Source of the DNA: CAMDPA01 sp963825625
Lineage (GTDB): Bacteria; Pseudomonadota; Alphaproteobacteria; Rhizobiales; Hyphomicrobiaceae
Length of the DNA: 64,000 bases
Reading direction: 5' to 3'
Assembly (NCBI GenBank): GCA_963825625.1
Contig: CAWGUF010000012.1
Coordinates: 1-64,000, forward strand
Shown piece by piece: positions 28,522-37,041 of the stretch. The notes under the pieces were generated by a model that saw only the letters and a program-made list of their open reading frames with translations, made no database searches and was not told where the DNA came from. A program made the translations under genes and the position numbers. Position 1 is the first letter of the stretch; each line of letters opens with the position of its first letter.

Positions 28522-29624
28522 ATGTCCGACGACCGCCTCATCTCCGGCGCGAAACGCGAGCAGGACGTCTTCGAGGCATCGATCCGCCCGCAGTCGCTCG
28601 ACGAGTTCATCGGGCAGGAGCAGGCGCGCGCCAATCTGAAGGTGTTCGTCCAGGCCGCCCGCGCCCGCGGCGATGCGCTCGATCACGTGCTGTTCGTCGG
28701 CCCGCCCGGCCTCGGCAAGACGACGCTGTCGCAGATCATGGCGAAGGAGCTGGGCGTCGGCTTTCGCGCGACGTCGGGCCCGGTCATCTCCAAGGCCGGT
28801 GACCTCGCCGCACTGCTGACCAACCTGGAGGACCGCGACGTCCTCTTCATCGACGAGATCCACCGCCTCAGTCCGGCGGTGGAGGAGATCCTTTATCCGG
28901 CGATGGAGGACTATCCAGCTCGACCTCATCATCGGCGAGGGACCGGCGGCGCGCTCCGTTCGGCATCGATCTGGCCAAATTCACGCTGGTCGGGGCCACG
29001 ACGCGTGCCGGCCTGCTGACCGACGCCGTTGCGCGACCGCTTCGGCATCCCGATCCGGCTGAATTTCTACACGGTGGATGAGCTGCAACTCGTGGTCGAG
29101 CGTGGCGGCGCGCGTGCTGGGCGCACCGATGACGCCGGATGGTGCTCGCGAGATTGCGCGTCGCGCGCGCGGAACCCCTCGTATCGCCGGCCGCCTACTG
29201 CGCCGCGTGAGCGACTTCGCAGCGGTCGACGGCGACCCGGCGATCGATGCCGCCGTCGCCGACAAGGCGCTTCGCGCTCTGGAGGTCGATAGCGAGGGCC
29301 TCGACGGCGCTCGATCACCGCTACCTCAACTGCATCGCCAAGAACTATGATGGCGGCCCGGTCGGCATCGAGACGATCGCGGCGGCGCTGTCGGAGCCGC
29401 GCGATGCGCTGGAAGAGATCGTCGAGCCCTACCTGCTGCAGCAGGGCTTTATCGGTCGCACGCCGCGCGGCCGGATCCTGACGCTGCGGGCCTACCGGCA
29501 TCTCGGGCTATCCGGCCCGGCGCGGACAGCCGGCCCTCAAATGGGCCTGTTCGAGGTCGGGCAGGAGGACCCCCTTGCCGATTTGCCACCGGATCGAAGT
29601 AAAGATCGCGGTGCGTCAGGCTAA
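28522..29624 (+). CDS. ruvB: Holliday junction branch migration ATPase RuvB (five apparent 1-base insertions)
   Basis: RuvB drives Holliday junction migration with RuvA. Motifs are RPQSLDEFIGQEQARANL, Walker A LFVGPPGLGKTTLSQIMA, Walker B VLFIDEIHRL, RFGIPIRLNFYTVDEL, ARRARGTPRIAGRLLRRVSD and the winged-helix end YLLQQGFIGRTPRGR. The frame changes near 28915, 28962, 29022, 29106 and 29305; removing one extra base at each site (C, then G four times) restores a full ~355-residue protein. This is almost certainly a sequence artefact. RuvA and RuvC are not in the window. It begins the ruvB-ybgC-tol-pal block known across proteobacteria, here interrupted by a phosphoesterase gene. Confidence 0.92.
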
Positions 29625-29801
29625 GCTTAACCAAGGCAGGGCAAACCATCGGGCAGCGCCGCAAAATTGGCGCACCAGTGGTTTACCTTCCGCGCTTCAT
29701 GTCGCGGCACGATTTTGTGAAGAATTTTGGTGCTGCAGCGCGCGTGCTATAGTCCATCGCCTGCTCGGTGAAATGGATCGGTATCCGAACGTAAGGCTAA
29801 G

Positions 29802-30743
29802 ATGGTGTTATCTCGTCGCACAATGCTCAAGGGTGCGTCTGCATTCATCGGGGGAAGCGTGGGCCTTACCGGGTACGCCGCCGCTGAGGGTGCCACTCTC
29901 ACGACCACCACCTGGCGGGTGTCGCCGGGCGGCTGGCCGGCTGGCCTGTCCCTGCGCCTCGCGTTGATTGCCGATCTTCATGTCTGCGAGCCGTGGATGG
30001 GCCTGGAGCGCGTCGGCGGCATCGTTGACCGCACCAACGCGCTGGGCGCCGATGCCATTCTTCTTCTTGGCGACTATCAGGCCGGCAGCAGCATCAGCCG
30101 GTTTTCGCGAGCTGTGCCGGACCATGTTTGGGCTGCCGAGCTCGGCCGTCTGCGCGCGCCGCTGGGCGTTCATGCCGTTCTCGGCAACCATGACTGGTGG
30201 GAGGACGAGGACGCCATGAGCAGGCGGCGCGGTCCGACCCGCACTCGCCTGGCTCTGGAAGCAGCCGGCATCCCCGTCTATGAGAACGACGTGGTTCGCC
30301 TGCGAAAGGACGGTCACCCATTCTGGCTTGCCGGTCTGGGCGACCAGTGGGCTTTCCACGCCAGGCACAGCCGGTATCGCAACATCGGCTACTATCACAG
30401 CCACGGCGTCGAGGATCTGCCAGGCACCCTGTCCCGGATCACCGATAATTCCCCCGTGATCATGATGGCCCACGAGCCGGACATCTTTGCCATTGCCCCG
30501 GACCGTATCTCGCTCACGCTTTCCGGGCATACGCACGGCGGTCAGGTCCGCCCGTTCGGCCTGATCCCGGTCGTCCCGAGCGCATTTGGCAGCCGCTATG
30601 CCTACGGCCACATTGTCGAGCATGACCGTCATCTTGTCGTATCCGGCGGTCTGGGCTTCTCGGGGCTACCCCTGCGCTTAGGCGTACCGCCGGAGATCGT
30701 GACCGTCGATGTCGTGGGCAGCGACGCAGTGATGGGTGTATAA
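29802..30743 (+). CDS. Calcineurin-like metallophosphoesterase, YaeI-type
   Basis: The 313-residue protein has the binuclear metal motifs in order: ALIADLHV, LLLGDYQAG, AVLGNHDWW, MAHEPD and LSGHTHGGQVRP. This matches YaeI-like phosphodiesterases, some of which act on lipid headgroups. The N-terminus LSRRTMLKGASAFIGGSVG looks like a twin-arginine export signal, so it likely works in the periplasm or at the membrane. It sits between ruvB and ybgC, 8 bases before ybgC, so it belongs to the tol transcription unit. The phospholipid link is inference from family and position. Confidence 0.85.
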   Translation: MVLSRRTMLKGASAFIGGSVGLTGYAAAEGATLTTTTWRVSPGGWPAGLSLRLALIADLHVCEPWMGLERVGGIVDRTNALGADAILLLGDYQAGSSISRFSRAVPDHVWAAELGRLRAPLGVHAVLGNHDWWEDEDAMSRRRGPTRTRLALEAAGIPVYENDVVRLRKDGHPFWLAGLGDQWAFHARHSRYRNIGYYHSHGVEDLPGTLSRITDNSPVIMMAHEPDIFAIAPDRISLTLSGHTHGGQVRPFGLIPVVPSAFGSRYAYGHIVEHDRHLVVSGGLGFSGLPLRLGVPPEIVTVDVVGSDAVMGV

Positions 30744-30751
30744 CCCGCGGC

Positions 30752-31246
30752 ATGACCATACCGGACAAACCGGCCCCGACATGGCCCGACCTATCCGGCC
30801 GCCTGTTCGATGACGACGGGCGGCCCTGCCATCGGTTGCCCGTCCGGGTCTATTTCGAGGACACCGACTTCTCCGGCCTCGTCTACCACGCCTCCTATGT
30901 GCGCTGGTGCGAGCGCGGCCGGTCCGATTTCCTGCGCCTGCTTGGCAATGATCACCGTGGCCTTATCGATGGCAGCGACGGACGCGAGCCGGCAGCTTTC
31001 GTCGTGAGGCGCATGTCCCTCGAGTTTCTCAAGCCGGCGCGCATTGACGAGGTGCTGGAGATTGAGACGCGAGTGAGGGAGATCGGCGCTGCCCATCTCG
31101 TGCTCGACCAGACCATCAAGCGCGACGGGCTGTCGCTGTTCACCGCTCTCGTGACAGTGGTCCTAGTCAGCGTGTCTGGTAAGCCTCTGCGTCTTTCGAG
31201 CGCGCTGCGCTCTGCATTTGCTGCGAGCGCCGCCGCATTTCGGTGA
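30752..31246 (+). CDS. ybgC: Tol-Pal-associated acyl-CoA thioesterase YbgC
   Basis: The 164-residue hotdog-fold protein has VRVYFEDTDFSGLVYHASYV with the catalytic Asp and the YHxxY element, then RWCERGRSDFLRLLG and RRMSLEFLKPARIDEVLEIE. YbgC is the conserved partner gene of tolQRAB and hydrolyses acyl-CoA or acyl-ACP near the inner membrane. The N-terminus is about 25 residues longer than in E. coli. The C-terminal LRSAFAASAAAFR is an alphaproteobacterial-type tail. A gap of 268 bases without a gene precedes tolQ. Confidence 0.92.
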   Translation: MTIPDKPAPTWPDLSGRLFDDDGRPCHRLPVRVYFEDTDFSGLVYHASYVRWCERGRSDFLRLLGNDHRGLIDGSDGREPAAFVVRRMSLEFLKPARIDEVLEIETRVREIGAAHLVLDQTIKRDGLSLFTALVTVVLVSVSGKPLRLSSALRSAFAASAAAFR

Positions 31247-31514
31247 ATAAGCCGCACACCGCCTCTGGCGCTGACCGGGTTGTGAGCCGTAGTTTCGCCC
31301 CAAAACCCGTCGAGAAGGCGCAACGACAGCGTGGGGAAATGTAATGGTTGGTAGCACTGCACCGTGGAAGTGGCGGCGCCGCTGATCCACGGTCCAATGG
31401 GTGTTGTGCGAGCCTGCCGGAATGCGGCCGCGAAAGCGGCTGATTTGCGTTGCTCTATGTGAATCTGGCGCACGCGGTCGTGATGCATGGGTTGCGGGAA
31501 AGACGGGACGGGCT

Positions 31515-32261
31515 ATGGGCGATATTCTGCATGGAGCGATGGCGTCGTCTGGCAGCGGGACATCGTTTATCGAGTTGTTTCTGGCGGCGCACATCGTCGT
31601 GCAAGATCGTCATGGTCGGGCTGCTGCTGGCGTCCGTCTGGTCGTGGGCGATCATCATCGAGAAGCTGTTCGCGTTTCGGCGCGCCCGCATCGAGGCCGA
31701 CCGCTTCGAGCAGATGTTCTGGTCGGGCCAGTCGCTGGAGGAGCTCTACAGCGGCATGTCGCGTGGTCCCGCGATCGCGATCGCCGCGCTGTTCGTCGCC
31801 GCGATGCGCGAGTGGAAGCGATCGGTGGAGGGTCAGCATCCGCGCGCTCGGCGGAATCCAGATGCGCGTCGAAAAGGTCATGGACGTCACGATCAGCCGC
31901 GAGATGGAGCGGCTTGACCGGCGGCTCCTGTTCCTGGCGACGGTCGGCTCGACGGCGCCGTTCGTCGGACTGTTCGGCACCGTCTGGGGCATCATGACGA
32001 GCTTCCAGGCGATCGCCGCTTCGAAGAACACGAGCCTCGCGGTGGTTGCGCCCGGCATCGCCGAAGCGCTGTTCGCCACCGCGCTCGGACTGCTTGCCGC
32101 CATTCCGGCGGTCATCTTCTACAACAAGTTCTCGGCCGACGCGGCCCGGCTGGGCCAGCGCCTGGAAGCGTTCGCCGACGAGTTCTCGGCAATCGTCTCG
32201 CGCCAGATCGATGTGGCGTGCGCCTCAACAGAGCGTGCGCAGTGCCGAGCGGGAGAGCTGA
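31515..32261 (+). CDS. tolQ: TolQ proton-channel subunit (three apparent frameshifts)
   Basis: TolQ, with TolR, forms the proton-driven motor of the Tol-Pal system. Segments are MGDILHGAMASSGSGTSFIE, IVMVGLLLASVWSWAIIIEK (TM1), FLATVGSTAPFVGLFGTVWG with IMTSFQ (TM2) and GIAEALFATALGLLAAIPAV (TM3). Frames change near 31602 (an extra G restores IVVKIVMVG), 31829 and 32218. The corrected length is about 247 residues, normal for the family. The start ATG at 31515 has only a weak purine tract. It is followed 3 bases later by tolR. The gene is usually needed for envelope integrity, so error is more likely than loss. Confidence 0.9.
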
Positions 32262-32264
32262 CAG

Positions 32265-32744
32265 ATGGGCGCCAACATCAAGACGGGCGGCAGCGGCGGC
32301 GGCCGGCGGCGCAGGCGCGGCGGCGGCCGTGGCGCGCACATGCCGATGAGCGAGATCAACGTAACGCCGTTCGTCGACGTGATGCTGGTGCTGCTCATCA
32401 TCTTCATGGTCGCGGCGCCGCTGCTGACGGCTGGCGTGCCGCTCGACCTGCCGCAGGGCAAGGGGCAGGCGATCGAGGCCCAGAAGAAGGAGCCGGTGGT
32501 CGTCTCGGTGACCAAGGACGGCAAGGTCTTCCTCGGACAGGAGGACAAGACACCGTTGTCGCTCGACGAGATCGTGCCCAAGCTGAAGGCGATCGCGGAG
32601 GCGCGCGGCGCGAAGGACGACACGATTTTTTTGCGAGGTGACACTCTGGCTCAGCATGGCCTGGTGACAAAAGTGCTGGCTCGAATCAAGCAGGGCGGCT
32701 TCGCGAAAGTCTCGATCGTGATCGAGGGCGAGCAGGGAGGCTGA
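32265..32744 (+). CDS. tolR: TolR motor subunit
   Basis: This 159-residue ExbD/TolR protein has a basic Gly/Arg-rich cytoplasmic N-terminus (GGSGGGRRRRRGGGRG), then MSEINVTPFVDVMLVLLIIF, which contains the conserved membrane Asp for proton transfer, and a periplasmic domain with VPLDLPQGKGQ and VVVSVTKDGKVFL. It lies 3 bases after tolQ and 6 before tolA, as in a classical operon. The unusually Arg-rich leader is typical of alphaproteobacteria. Confidence 0.94.
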   Translation: MGANIKTGGSGGGRRRRRGGGRGAHMPMSEINVTPFVDVMLVLLIIFMVAAPLLTAGVPLDLPQGKGQAIEAQKKEPVVVSVTKDGKVFLGQEDKTPLSLDEIVPKLKAIAEARGAKDDTIFLRGDTLAQHGLVTKVLARIKQGGFAKVSIVIEGEQGG

Positions 32745-32750
32745 CGACCC

Positions 32751-33857
32751 GTGCGCGCTGGCCTTCCGATCTCGTTCCTGGCTCACGGTGCGCTGCTCGC
32801 GTACGCGATGCTGTCGATCGGTTCGCCGACGCCATTCAAGGTCGCCGAGCCTGAGCCGGTAGAGGTCGCCATCATCACCGAGGATGGCTTGACGCGGCTG
32901 CGTCAGGGCGACAGGTCATCCAAGCTGCTGGAGGCCAAGGAGGCCCCGCCCGCGCCTGACAGCAAGGCCGAGAAACCGGTCAACCGGCCGAAGCCGCCGG
33001 AGCCCGCCGCACCGCCTCCCGAGCCGGAGCCGCCGGCCGCGGAGATGGCCCCACCGCCGCCGCCCCCGGAAAAAAAGGCCGAGCCGCCGCCCGAGAAACA
33101 AGCCGACCCCATCGCCGACAAGCTCGCGATGCTGCCCCCCGTGCCGCAAGGCCCTTCACCTGAGGAACTCGCCCGGCAGGAAGCCGAGAAAAAGGCGGCC
33201 GAGGAAGCCAAGCGCAAGGCCGAGCAGGAAACAAAGCGCAGAGAGGCGGAGGCCAAGCGCAAGGCTGACGAGAAAAAGAAGGCGGAGGACAAGAAGCGCA
33301 AGGAATTGGCCGAGAAGAAGCGACGGGAGCTCGAACGCAAGAAGAAGCTGGCAGAGCAGCGCAAGCGCGAAGCCGAGAAGCGCAAAAAGCAGCAAAAGCA
33401 GGAAGACTTCTTCGCCGAGATGCAGAAGGCCCTGAAGGATAATGATCCCACCCGCAAGGCCGCACCCGCCGGTGGTGCCACCACGACCTCCAGCGCGACG
33501 AAGCGGGGGCCGACCGCCGGTGCGCCCGAGGGCACCGATACGCGCTTGACGGCCAGTCAGAATGCGATGCTCGGGCTGTTGATCAAGGATGCGGTGAAGA
33601 GCTGCTGGAACATCAATACCGGCGCGCAGGGCATCGAGAACATCGTCGTCAAGGTCGAGGTCAAGCTCAATGTCGATGGCACCCTGGCGCGCGAGCCGCG
33701 TGTCATCAACTCATCGCCCGGCCCGCTGTTTGCCGACACCGCCCTCAGCGCAATTCGAGCCGTGAAGCAGTGCGGTCCATACGATTTCCCGAAAAACCTC
33801 TACAAGGGCGGTTGGGATCAGGCGATATGGACGTTCGATCCACGCAGAATGTTCTAG
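32751..33857 (+). CDS. tolA: TolA energy-transducing protein
   Basis: The 368-residue protein has a GTG start, an N-terminal anchor (LPISFLAHGALLAYAMLS), a Pro-rich segment (residues ~75-115), a long Lys/Glu/Ala coiled coil (~140-230) with KRREAEAKRKADEKKKAEDK-like repeats and a C-terminal domain with LLIKDAVKSCWNI and two cysteines (CW and QCGPYDFPKN). TolA bridges the TolQR motor to TolB and Pal. Its stop TAG is the last three bases of the CTAG that begins a palindromic element, so the element abuts the coding end exactly. Confidence 0.93.
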   Translation: MRAGLPISFLAHGALLAYAMLSIGSPTPFKVAEPEPVEVAIITEDGLTRLRQGDRSSKLLEAKEAPPAPDSKAEKPVNRPKPPEPAAPPPEPEPPAAEMAPPPPPPEKKAEPPPEKQADPIADKLAMLPPVPQGPSPEELARQEAEKKAAEEAKRKAEQETKRREAEAKRKADEKKKAEDKKRKELAEKKRRELERKKKLAEQRKREAEKRKKQQKQEDFFAEMQKALKDNDPTRKAAPAGGATTTSSATKRGPTAGAPEGTDTRLTASQNAMLGLLIKDAVKSCWNINTGAQGIENIVVKVEVKLNVDGTLAREPRVINSSPGPLFADTALSAIRAVKQCGPYDFPKNLYKGGWDQAIWTFDPRRMF

Positions 33858-33929
33858 TGGCCCGTCGCGCCTTAATTGACCGATGGGTGCGGCAAGGTTG
33901 ATGTCAATTAAGGCGCGACGCCTCACTAG
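33854..33929. repeat. CTAG-bounded palindromic element, stem type C
   Basis: CTAGTGGCCCGTCGCG and CTTAATTGAC pair with GTCAATTAAG and GCGACGCCTCACTAG as ~27-base arms with three mismatches. The loop is 22 bases and includes GTGCGGCAAGG. The ends are CTAG-TG and CA-CTAG. The left CTAG contains the tolA stop codon; the right CTAG is shared with the next element. Confidence 0.88.
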
Positions 33930-34004
33930 TGTAGCTTTTGCACCTGACGTTTGGTTTCGAGCCCAGCCGCAACCGGGTACCAAACGTCAGGTGCGCTACA
34001 CTAG
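33926..34004. repeat. CTAG-bounded palindromic element, stem type A, copy 1
   Basis: Arms of 26 pairing bases (CTAGTGTAGC, then GCACCTGACGTTTGGT) are interrupted on one side by a TTTT bulge. The loop is ~23 bases, and its complement contains TTGCGGCTGGG. It is 79 bases from CTAG to CTAG and is nearly identical to 49164-49242, with a degenerate inverted relative at 57165-57240. Confidence 0.92.
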
Positions 34005-34007
34005 GCT

Positions 34008-34038
34008 GATCATATGGCCGGAGACTGGCCATATGATC
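34008..34038. promoter_or_regulatory. Perfect 12-bp inverted repeat upstream of tolB
   Basis: GATCATATGGCC and GGCCATATGATC are perfect arms around the 7-base loop GGAGACT. It lies 50 bases before the tolB start and just after the CTAG elements. It could be a terminator, an operator or part of another mobile palindrome. No T-run follows, and the sequence is not seen elsewhere here. Confidence 0.45.
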
Positions 34039-34087
34039 CCTGGGGGTTTGGCTTGATAATGCCCGAATCCGGTCGCAAGAGTTCAAC

Positions 34088-35470
34088 ATGAGCCGTAACA
34101 ACAACTCCAATCCAGGTATCAGCCGTCGCCGCGCGCTTGGGCTTGCGGCAGCCGGTGTGGCATCCGCCGCCGCGCCGGGCGTATTCGCGCAACGATACGC
34201 GCAGGGGCAGGGCGGCGCTGCGCCTACGTCGGGCATTCGCGAGTTCAACATCGACGAAGCCAACATTCGTCCACGGCCCATCGCGATCCCTGACTTCATC
34301 TCGCCCGACCCGCGACTTGGCGCCGACATCGCCAGCGTGCTGATGGCCGATCTGGAGCGCTCCGGGCTGTTCAAGCCCGTCAATGTTGCCGCCCACCCGG
34401 AGCGGTTCAGCGCCGTCAACCAGACACCTCGGACCCGTGACTGGGCTGCGGCAGGTGCCGAGGCGTTGGTCGTCGGCAGCGCCACGCCATCCAGCGACGG
34501 GCGCACCCAGGTCGAGTATCGCCTGTGGGACACGGTGCTCTCCAAGAACATCGACGGCAAGCGGTTCACGCTCGGTCAGTGGCGCCGCCTCTCCCACATC
34601 GTGGCCGATCAGGTATATTCGAAGCTCACGCTCGAGAAGGGCTACTTCGACACCCAGATCGTCTTCATCGACGAGACGGGGCCGAAGGAAAACCGCGTCA
34701 AGCGCCTCGCCATCATGGACCAGGACGGGGCTAACGTTCGGCTTTTGACCCGTGGCGGCGAGCTCGTCCTGACGCCACGCTTCAGCCCTGTAAATCAAGA
34801 GATTACCTACATGACCTATGTCGGGCAGACGCCCAAGGTCATGGTCATGAGCCTCGCCACCGGCCAGCCGCAGCCGATCGGCAACCTGCCTGGCATGACG
34901 TTCGCACCGCGCTTTTCGCCGGACGGCCAACGCATCCTGATGAGCTTCGGCCAGGGCGGATCGACGCAGGTCGTCGAGATGGATCTGCGCTCCCGTCAGG
35001 CGCGCCAGCTCACGCCGATGAATGCGCAGGGCATCGACACCGGTGCCTGCTACGCCCCTGATGGTCGACAGATCGTCTTCGAATCGGACCGCGAAGGGTC
35101 GCAGCAGCTCTACCTGATGGGCTACGATGGAGCCGGCGTCCGCCGCCTTTCCACAGGCGAGGGCCGTTATTCCACCCCGGTCTGGTCGCCACGCGGGGAT
35201 TATATCGCTTTCACGAAGCAACAATCCGGCCGCTTCCTCATTGGTGTCATGCGGCCCGACGGCTCCGGAGAGCGCATCCTGACAGTCGGTTTTCACAATG
35301 AGGGGCCGACCTGGGCGCCCAACGGTCGCGTGCTGATGTTCTTTCGCGAGCACCAGGGGGCCAATGCCGGCCCGCGCCTCTACTCGATAGACGTCACCGG
35401 CCACAACGAGCGCCGCGTGCCCACGCCGGCTTTCGCATCCGACCCAGCCTGGTCCCCGCTGCTCTCCTAG
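34088..35470 (+). CDS. tolB: TolB periplasmic beta-propeller protein
   Basis: TolB binds Pal and the TolA end of the system. The 460-residue protein has an N-terminus with a twin-arginine look (GISRRRALGLAAAGVASAAA), then the TolB N-domain (REFNIDEANIRPRPIAIPDF, and ADLERSGLFKPVN) and five to six propeller repeats, for example PRFSPDGQRILMSF, ACYAPDGRQIVFESDREGSQ and PVWSPRGDYIAFTKQ. The length is usual. It is separated from tolA by 230 bases of palindromic DNA, and its stop runs into repeat D copy 2. An RR signal on TolB is unusual compared with E. coli but occurs in rhizobia. Confidence 0.94.
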   Translation: MSRNNNSNPGISRRRALGLAAAGVASAAAPGVFAQRYAQGQGGAAPTSGIREFNIDEANIRPRPIAIPDFISPDPRLGADIASVLMADLERSGLFKPVNVAAHPERFSAVNQTPRTRDWAAAGAEALVVGSATPSSDGRTQVEYRLWDTVLSKNIDGKRFTLGQWRRLSHIVADQVYSKLTLEKGYFDTQIVFIDETGPKENRVKRLAIMDQDGANVRLLTRGGELVLTPRFSPVNQEITYMTYVGQTPKVMVMSLATGQPQPIGNLPGMTFAPRFSPDGQRILMSFGQGGSTQVVEMDLRSRQARQLTPMNAQGIDTGACYAPDGRQIVFESDREGSQQLYLMGYDGAGVRRLSTGEGRYSTPVWSPRGDYIAFTKQQSGRFLIGVMRPDGSGERILTVGFHNEGPTWAPNGRVLMFFREHQGANAGPRLYSIDVTGHNERRVPTPAFASDPAWSPLLS

Positions 35471-35475
35471 GGCGC

Positions 35476-35700
35476 TTCCGACTTGGATGGAAGCGCACCA
35501 GGCCGCGAATTGCGGCCCGGCGGGCCCAGCAGCGATCCGCCGCGAAGCGTCGGGCTGTTGCCCGGAGCGCCCCCAATAACTGCGGCGCAGTCGCGGGGCC
35601 ATCAACAACAGCGCCGCCCCCCCGGAGAGCCAGGCCGAAGGCCGGTGCGGCCCGTGAGCGCCAAGGCCAGATCGATTCCGCCTTAGGCGGAAACGATCTG
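35476..35700. repeat. Dispersed intergenic repeat D, copy 2
   Basis: This 225-base copy matches 10551-10692 at both ends (TTCCGACTT and GGAAGCGC; GATCGATTCCGCC and GGCGGAAACGATCT) but holds about 80 extra GC-rich bases in the middle (around 35525-35610). Its right hairpin, CAGATCGATTCCGCCT against AGGCGGAAACGATCTG, is nearly perfect. It begins 6 bases after the tolB stop. Confidence 0.8.
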
Positions 35701-36003
35701 GCGCGCATGTAAGCTCTATCAGAATCAATTCGTAACACTTATTAATGCTCTGGTAATCGTCGCGGTGCATTGTGAGTCCGGACCAGCGAACGTCCGTTGG
35801 TTCTCTTCAAAGATCCAGACTGACAAATCCTGTGGATTTCGTACTCGCGTAGAGCTTGGACTTGTGAGCTGGCGCATCATCCAGTGGCAGAATTGCATCA
35901 ACAAGTCGGGAAAGCAGCGGCAACGAGGCCTCTCTTCTTGATCTGCGACCGCGCCACCGGTACCCACGTACTGGCGACTGCCGAAACGGAATGGGAGAAA
36001 CCG
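35701..36003. other. Gene-free stretch before the small lipoprotein pair
   Basis: About 300 bases, with a somewhat AT-rich part (around 35705-35760, AATTCGTAACACTTATTAATGC). I see no coding frame with plausible composition. It is the likely promoter region for the lipoprotein pair. Confidence 0.4.
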
Positions 36004-36138
36004 ATGCAGGGTTTTAAGGGCGTACTTGTTGTCGCGGCCGTAATCTCGGCAATCGCGCTTGGCGCGTGCCGTCGTGAGGTCGAGCACAAGCCCTTGAAAT
36101 TGGGGGCCGTGGTTCCGGCTGCAGAGGTGACTCGCTGA
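36004..36138 (+). CDS. Tiny lipoprotein, tandem paralog 1
   Basis: The 44-residue frame follows GGGAGAAACCG. It has a short positively charged start (MQGFKG), a hydrophobic segment (VLVVAAVISAIALGAC) ending in a lipobox, LGAC, and a short tail beginning CRREVEHKPLKLGAVVPAAE. After lipidation only about 24 residues would remain at the membrane. It is nearly the same as the next gene, with a similar tail and ribosome binding site, so the two are a recent tandem duplication. Both sit inside the tol-pal block between tolB and pal. I do not recognise the family; the role may be envelope related. Confidence 0.75.
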   Translation: MQGFKGVLVVAAVISAIALGACRREVEHKPLKLGAVVPAAEVTR

Positions 36139-36177
36139 TTGACTTCGGCGCGTCGGAATTCAACAGGAGAAAAGGCT

Positions 36178-36306
36178 ATGAAGGGCGCACTCGTTATCGC
36201 TGCTGTGATCGCTGCGGTTGCTCTGGGGGCTTGCCGCCGTGAGGTTGAGCACAAGCCGCTCAAGCTCGGCGCTGAGGTTCCGGCTGCCACCCAGGCCATC
36301 CGCTAA
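36178..36306 (+). CDS. Tiny lipoprotein, tandem paralog 2
   Basis: The 42-residue paralog starts after AGGAGAAAAGGCT, a strong ribosome binding site. It reads MKGALVIAAVIAAVALGAC to the lipobox and then CRREVEHKPLKLGAEVPAAT. The mature core CRREVEHKPLKLGA is identical to paralog 1, while the signal segments differ at several positions, which suggests selection on the mature tail. The 39-base gap and lack of a terminator between them suggest one transcript, ending at the hairpin at 36351-36390. Confidence 0.78.
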   Translation: MKGALVIAAVIAAVALGACRREVEHKPLKLGAEVPAATQAIR

Positions 36307-36350
36307 AAGCGGACAGAAATACGCGGGGATACTCGCGCAATTTCTCAGTC

Positions 36351-36390
36351 AAGGTCGCGCTGCACAGTGAATTCTGTGTAGGGCGACCTT
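36351..36390 (+). terminator. Long hairpin after the lipoprotein pair
   Basis: Outer arms AAGGTCGC and GCGACCTT enclose inner arms CACAG and CTGTG around TGAATT. The hairpin is followed by GTTGCGTTTG, a weak T-rich run. It lies 45 bases after the second lipoprotein stop and probably ends that transcript before pal. Confidence 0.6.
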
Positions 36391-37041
36391 GTTGCGTTTG
36401 AAGAGGGCTGTGGAGTTGCGCGGCGCTTTGCGTGATTCTAGGGCTGGCGTGATGCTGAGGGGAGTGGATCGTTCACAACGCAGGTTGCGATGAGGGGGGC
36501 TTGGTACTCCAACCACCGCAGCCCGACTCTCGGCACGCCGCGACCAGTGCGCTCAAGCTCTCAAGCGATTGCTGGCGCGCGCCCAAGCAGCCTCTCACGT
36601 CTTTCGTGCAACATGCTGGAGCTGAGCGGGCGCCCCACAAATGCCGTATGGCTCAAGCATGAGTCGCGCGAAGTGATCGGCGAACTCAGGCACGGCCGGG
36701 GATGGGATTGCGCGAGACGAGATCGGTCAAAGTCGCTGGCAGTCACGACGGTCGTCTCGGCTCAGGCTTAGCTAGCGTATTCCGGGGCAGCCATGTGGTG
36801 GGCCGTCGTTAGGGCAGGATTTCTGTGGTAAAATAACTAATGCGCCTAGCCTCGGCCACACTTTTGCGTCATCCGCTGAAGCATACGGTAGGGCTTCGAC
36901 ACAATTCTTCGGGAAGGTCGGCTCGAAAGACGGCAACAGCAGGTTGCACCGTGCGGTGCACGGGATAAACAAGAATCTGCCGACGACGGGCAGAACGCGA
37001 TCACCGCCTCGGGCGATCTGGAAGCCACAGGGGATAGGACG
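36391..37041 (+). other. Long gene-free region upstream of pal
   Basis: These 651 bases hold no frame I can support. One 93-residue frame at 36490 has Ser/Arg-rich, shadow-like composition. The AT-richer part around 36820-36850 (GGTAAAATAACTAATG) is the best candidate for a pal promoter. In most relatives pal follows tolB closely, so this gap and the lipoprotein insertion have probably given pal its own promoter. Confidence 0.4.

Noticed and set aside
36490..36771. 93-codon plus-strand frame before pal
   Set aside because: Ser/Arg/Pro-rich composition, no ribosome binding site and no motif; typical of a chance frame.
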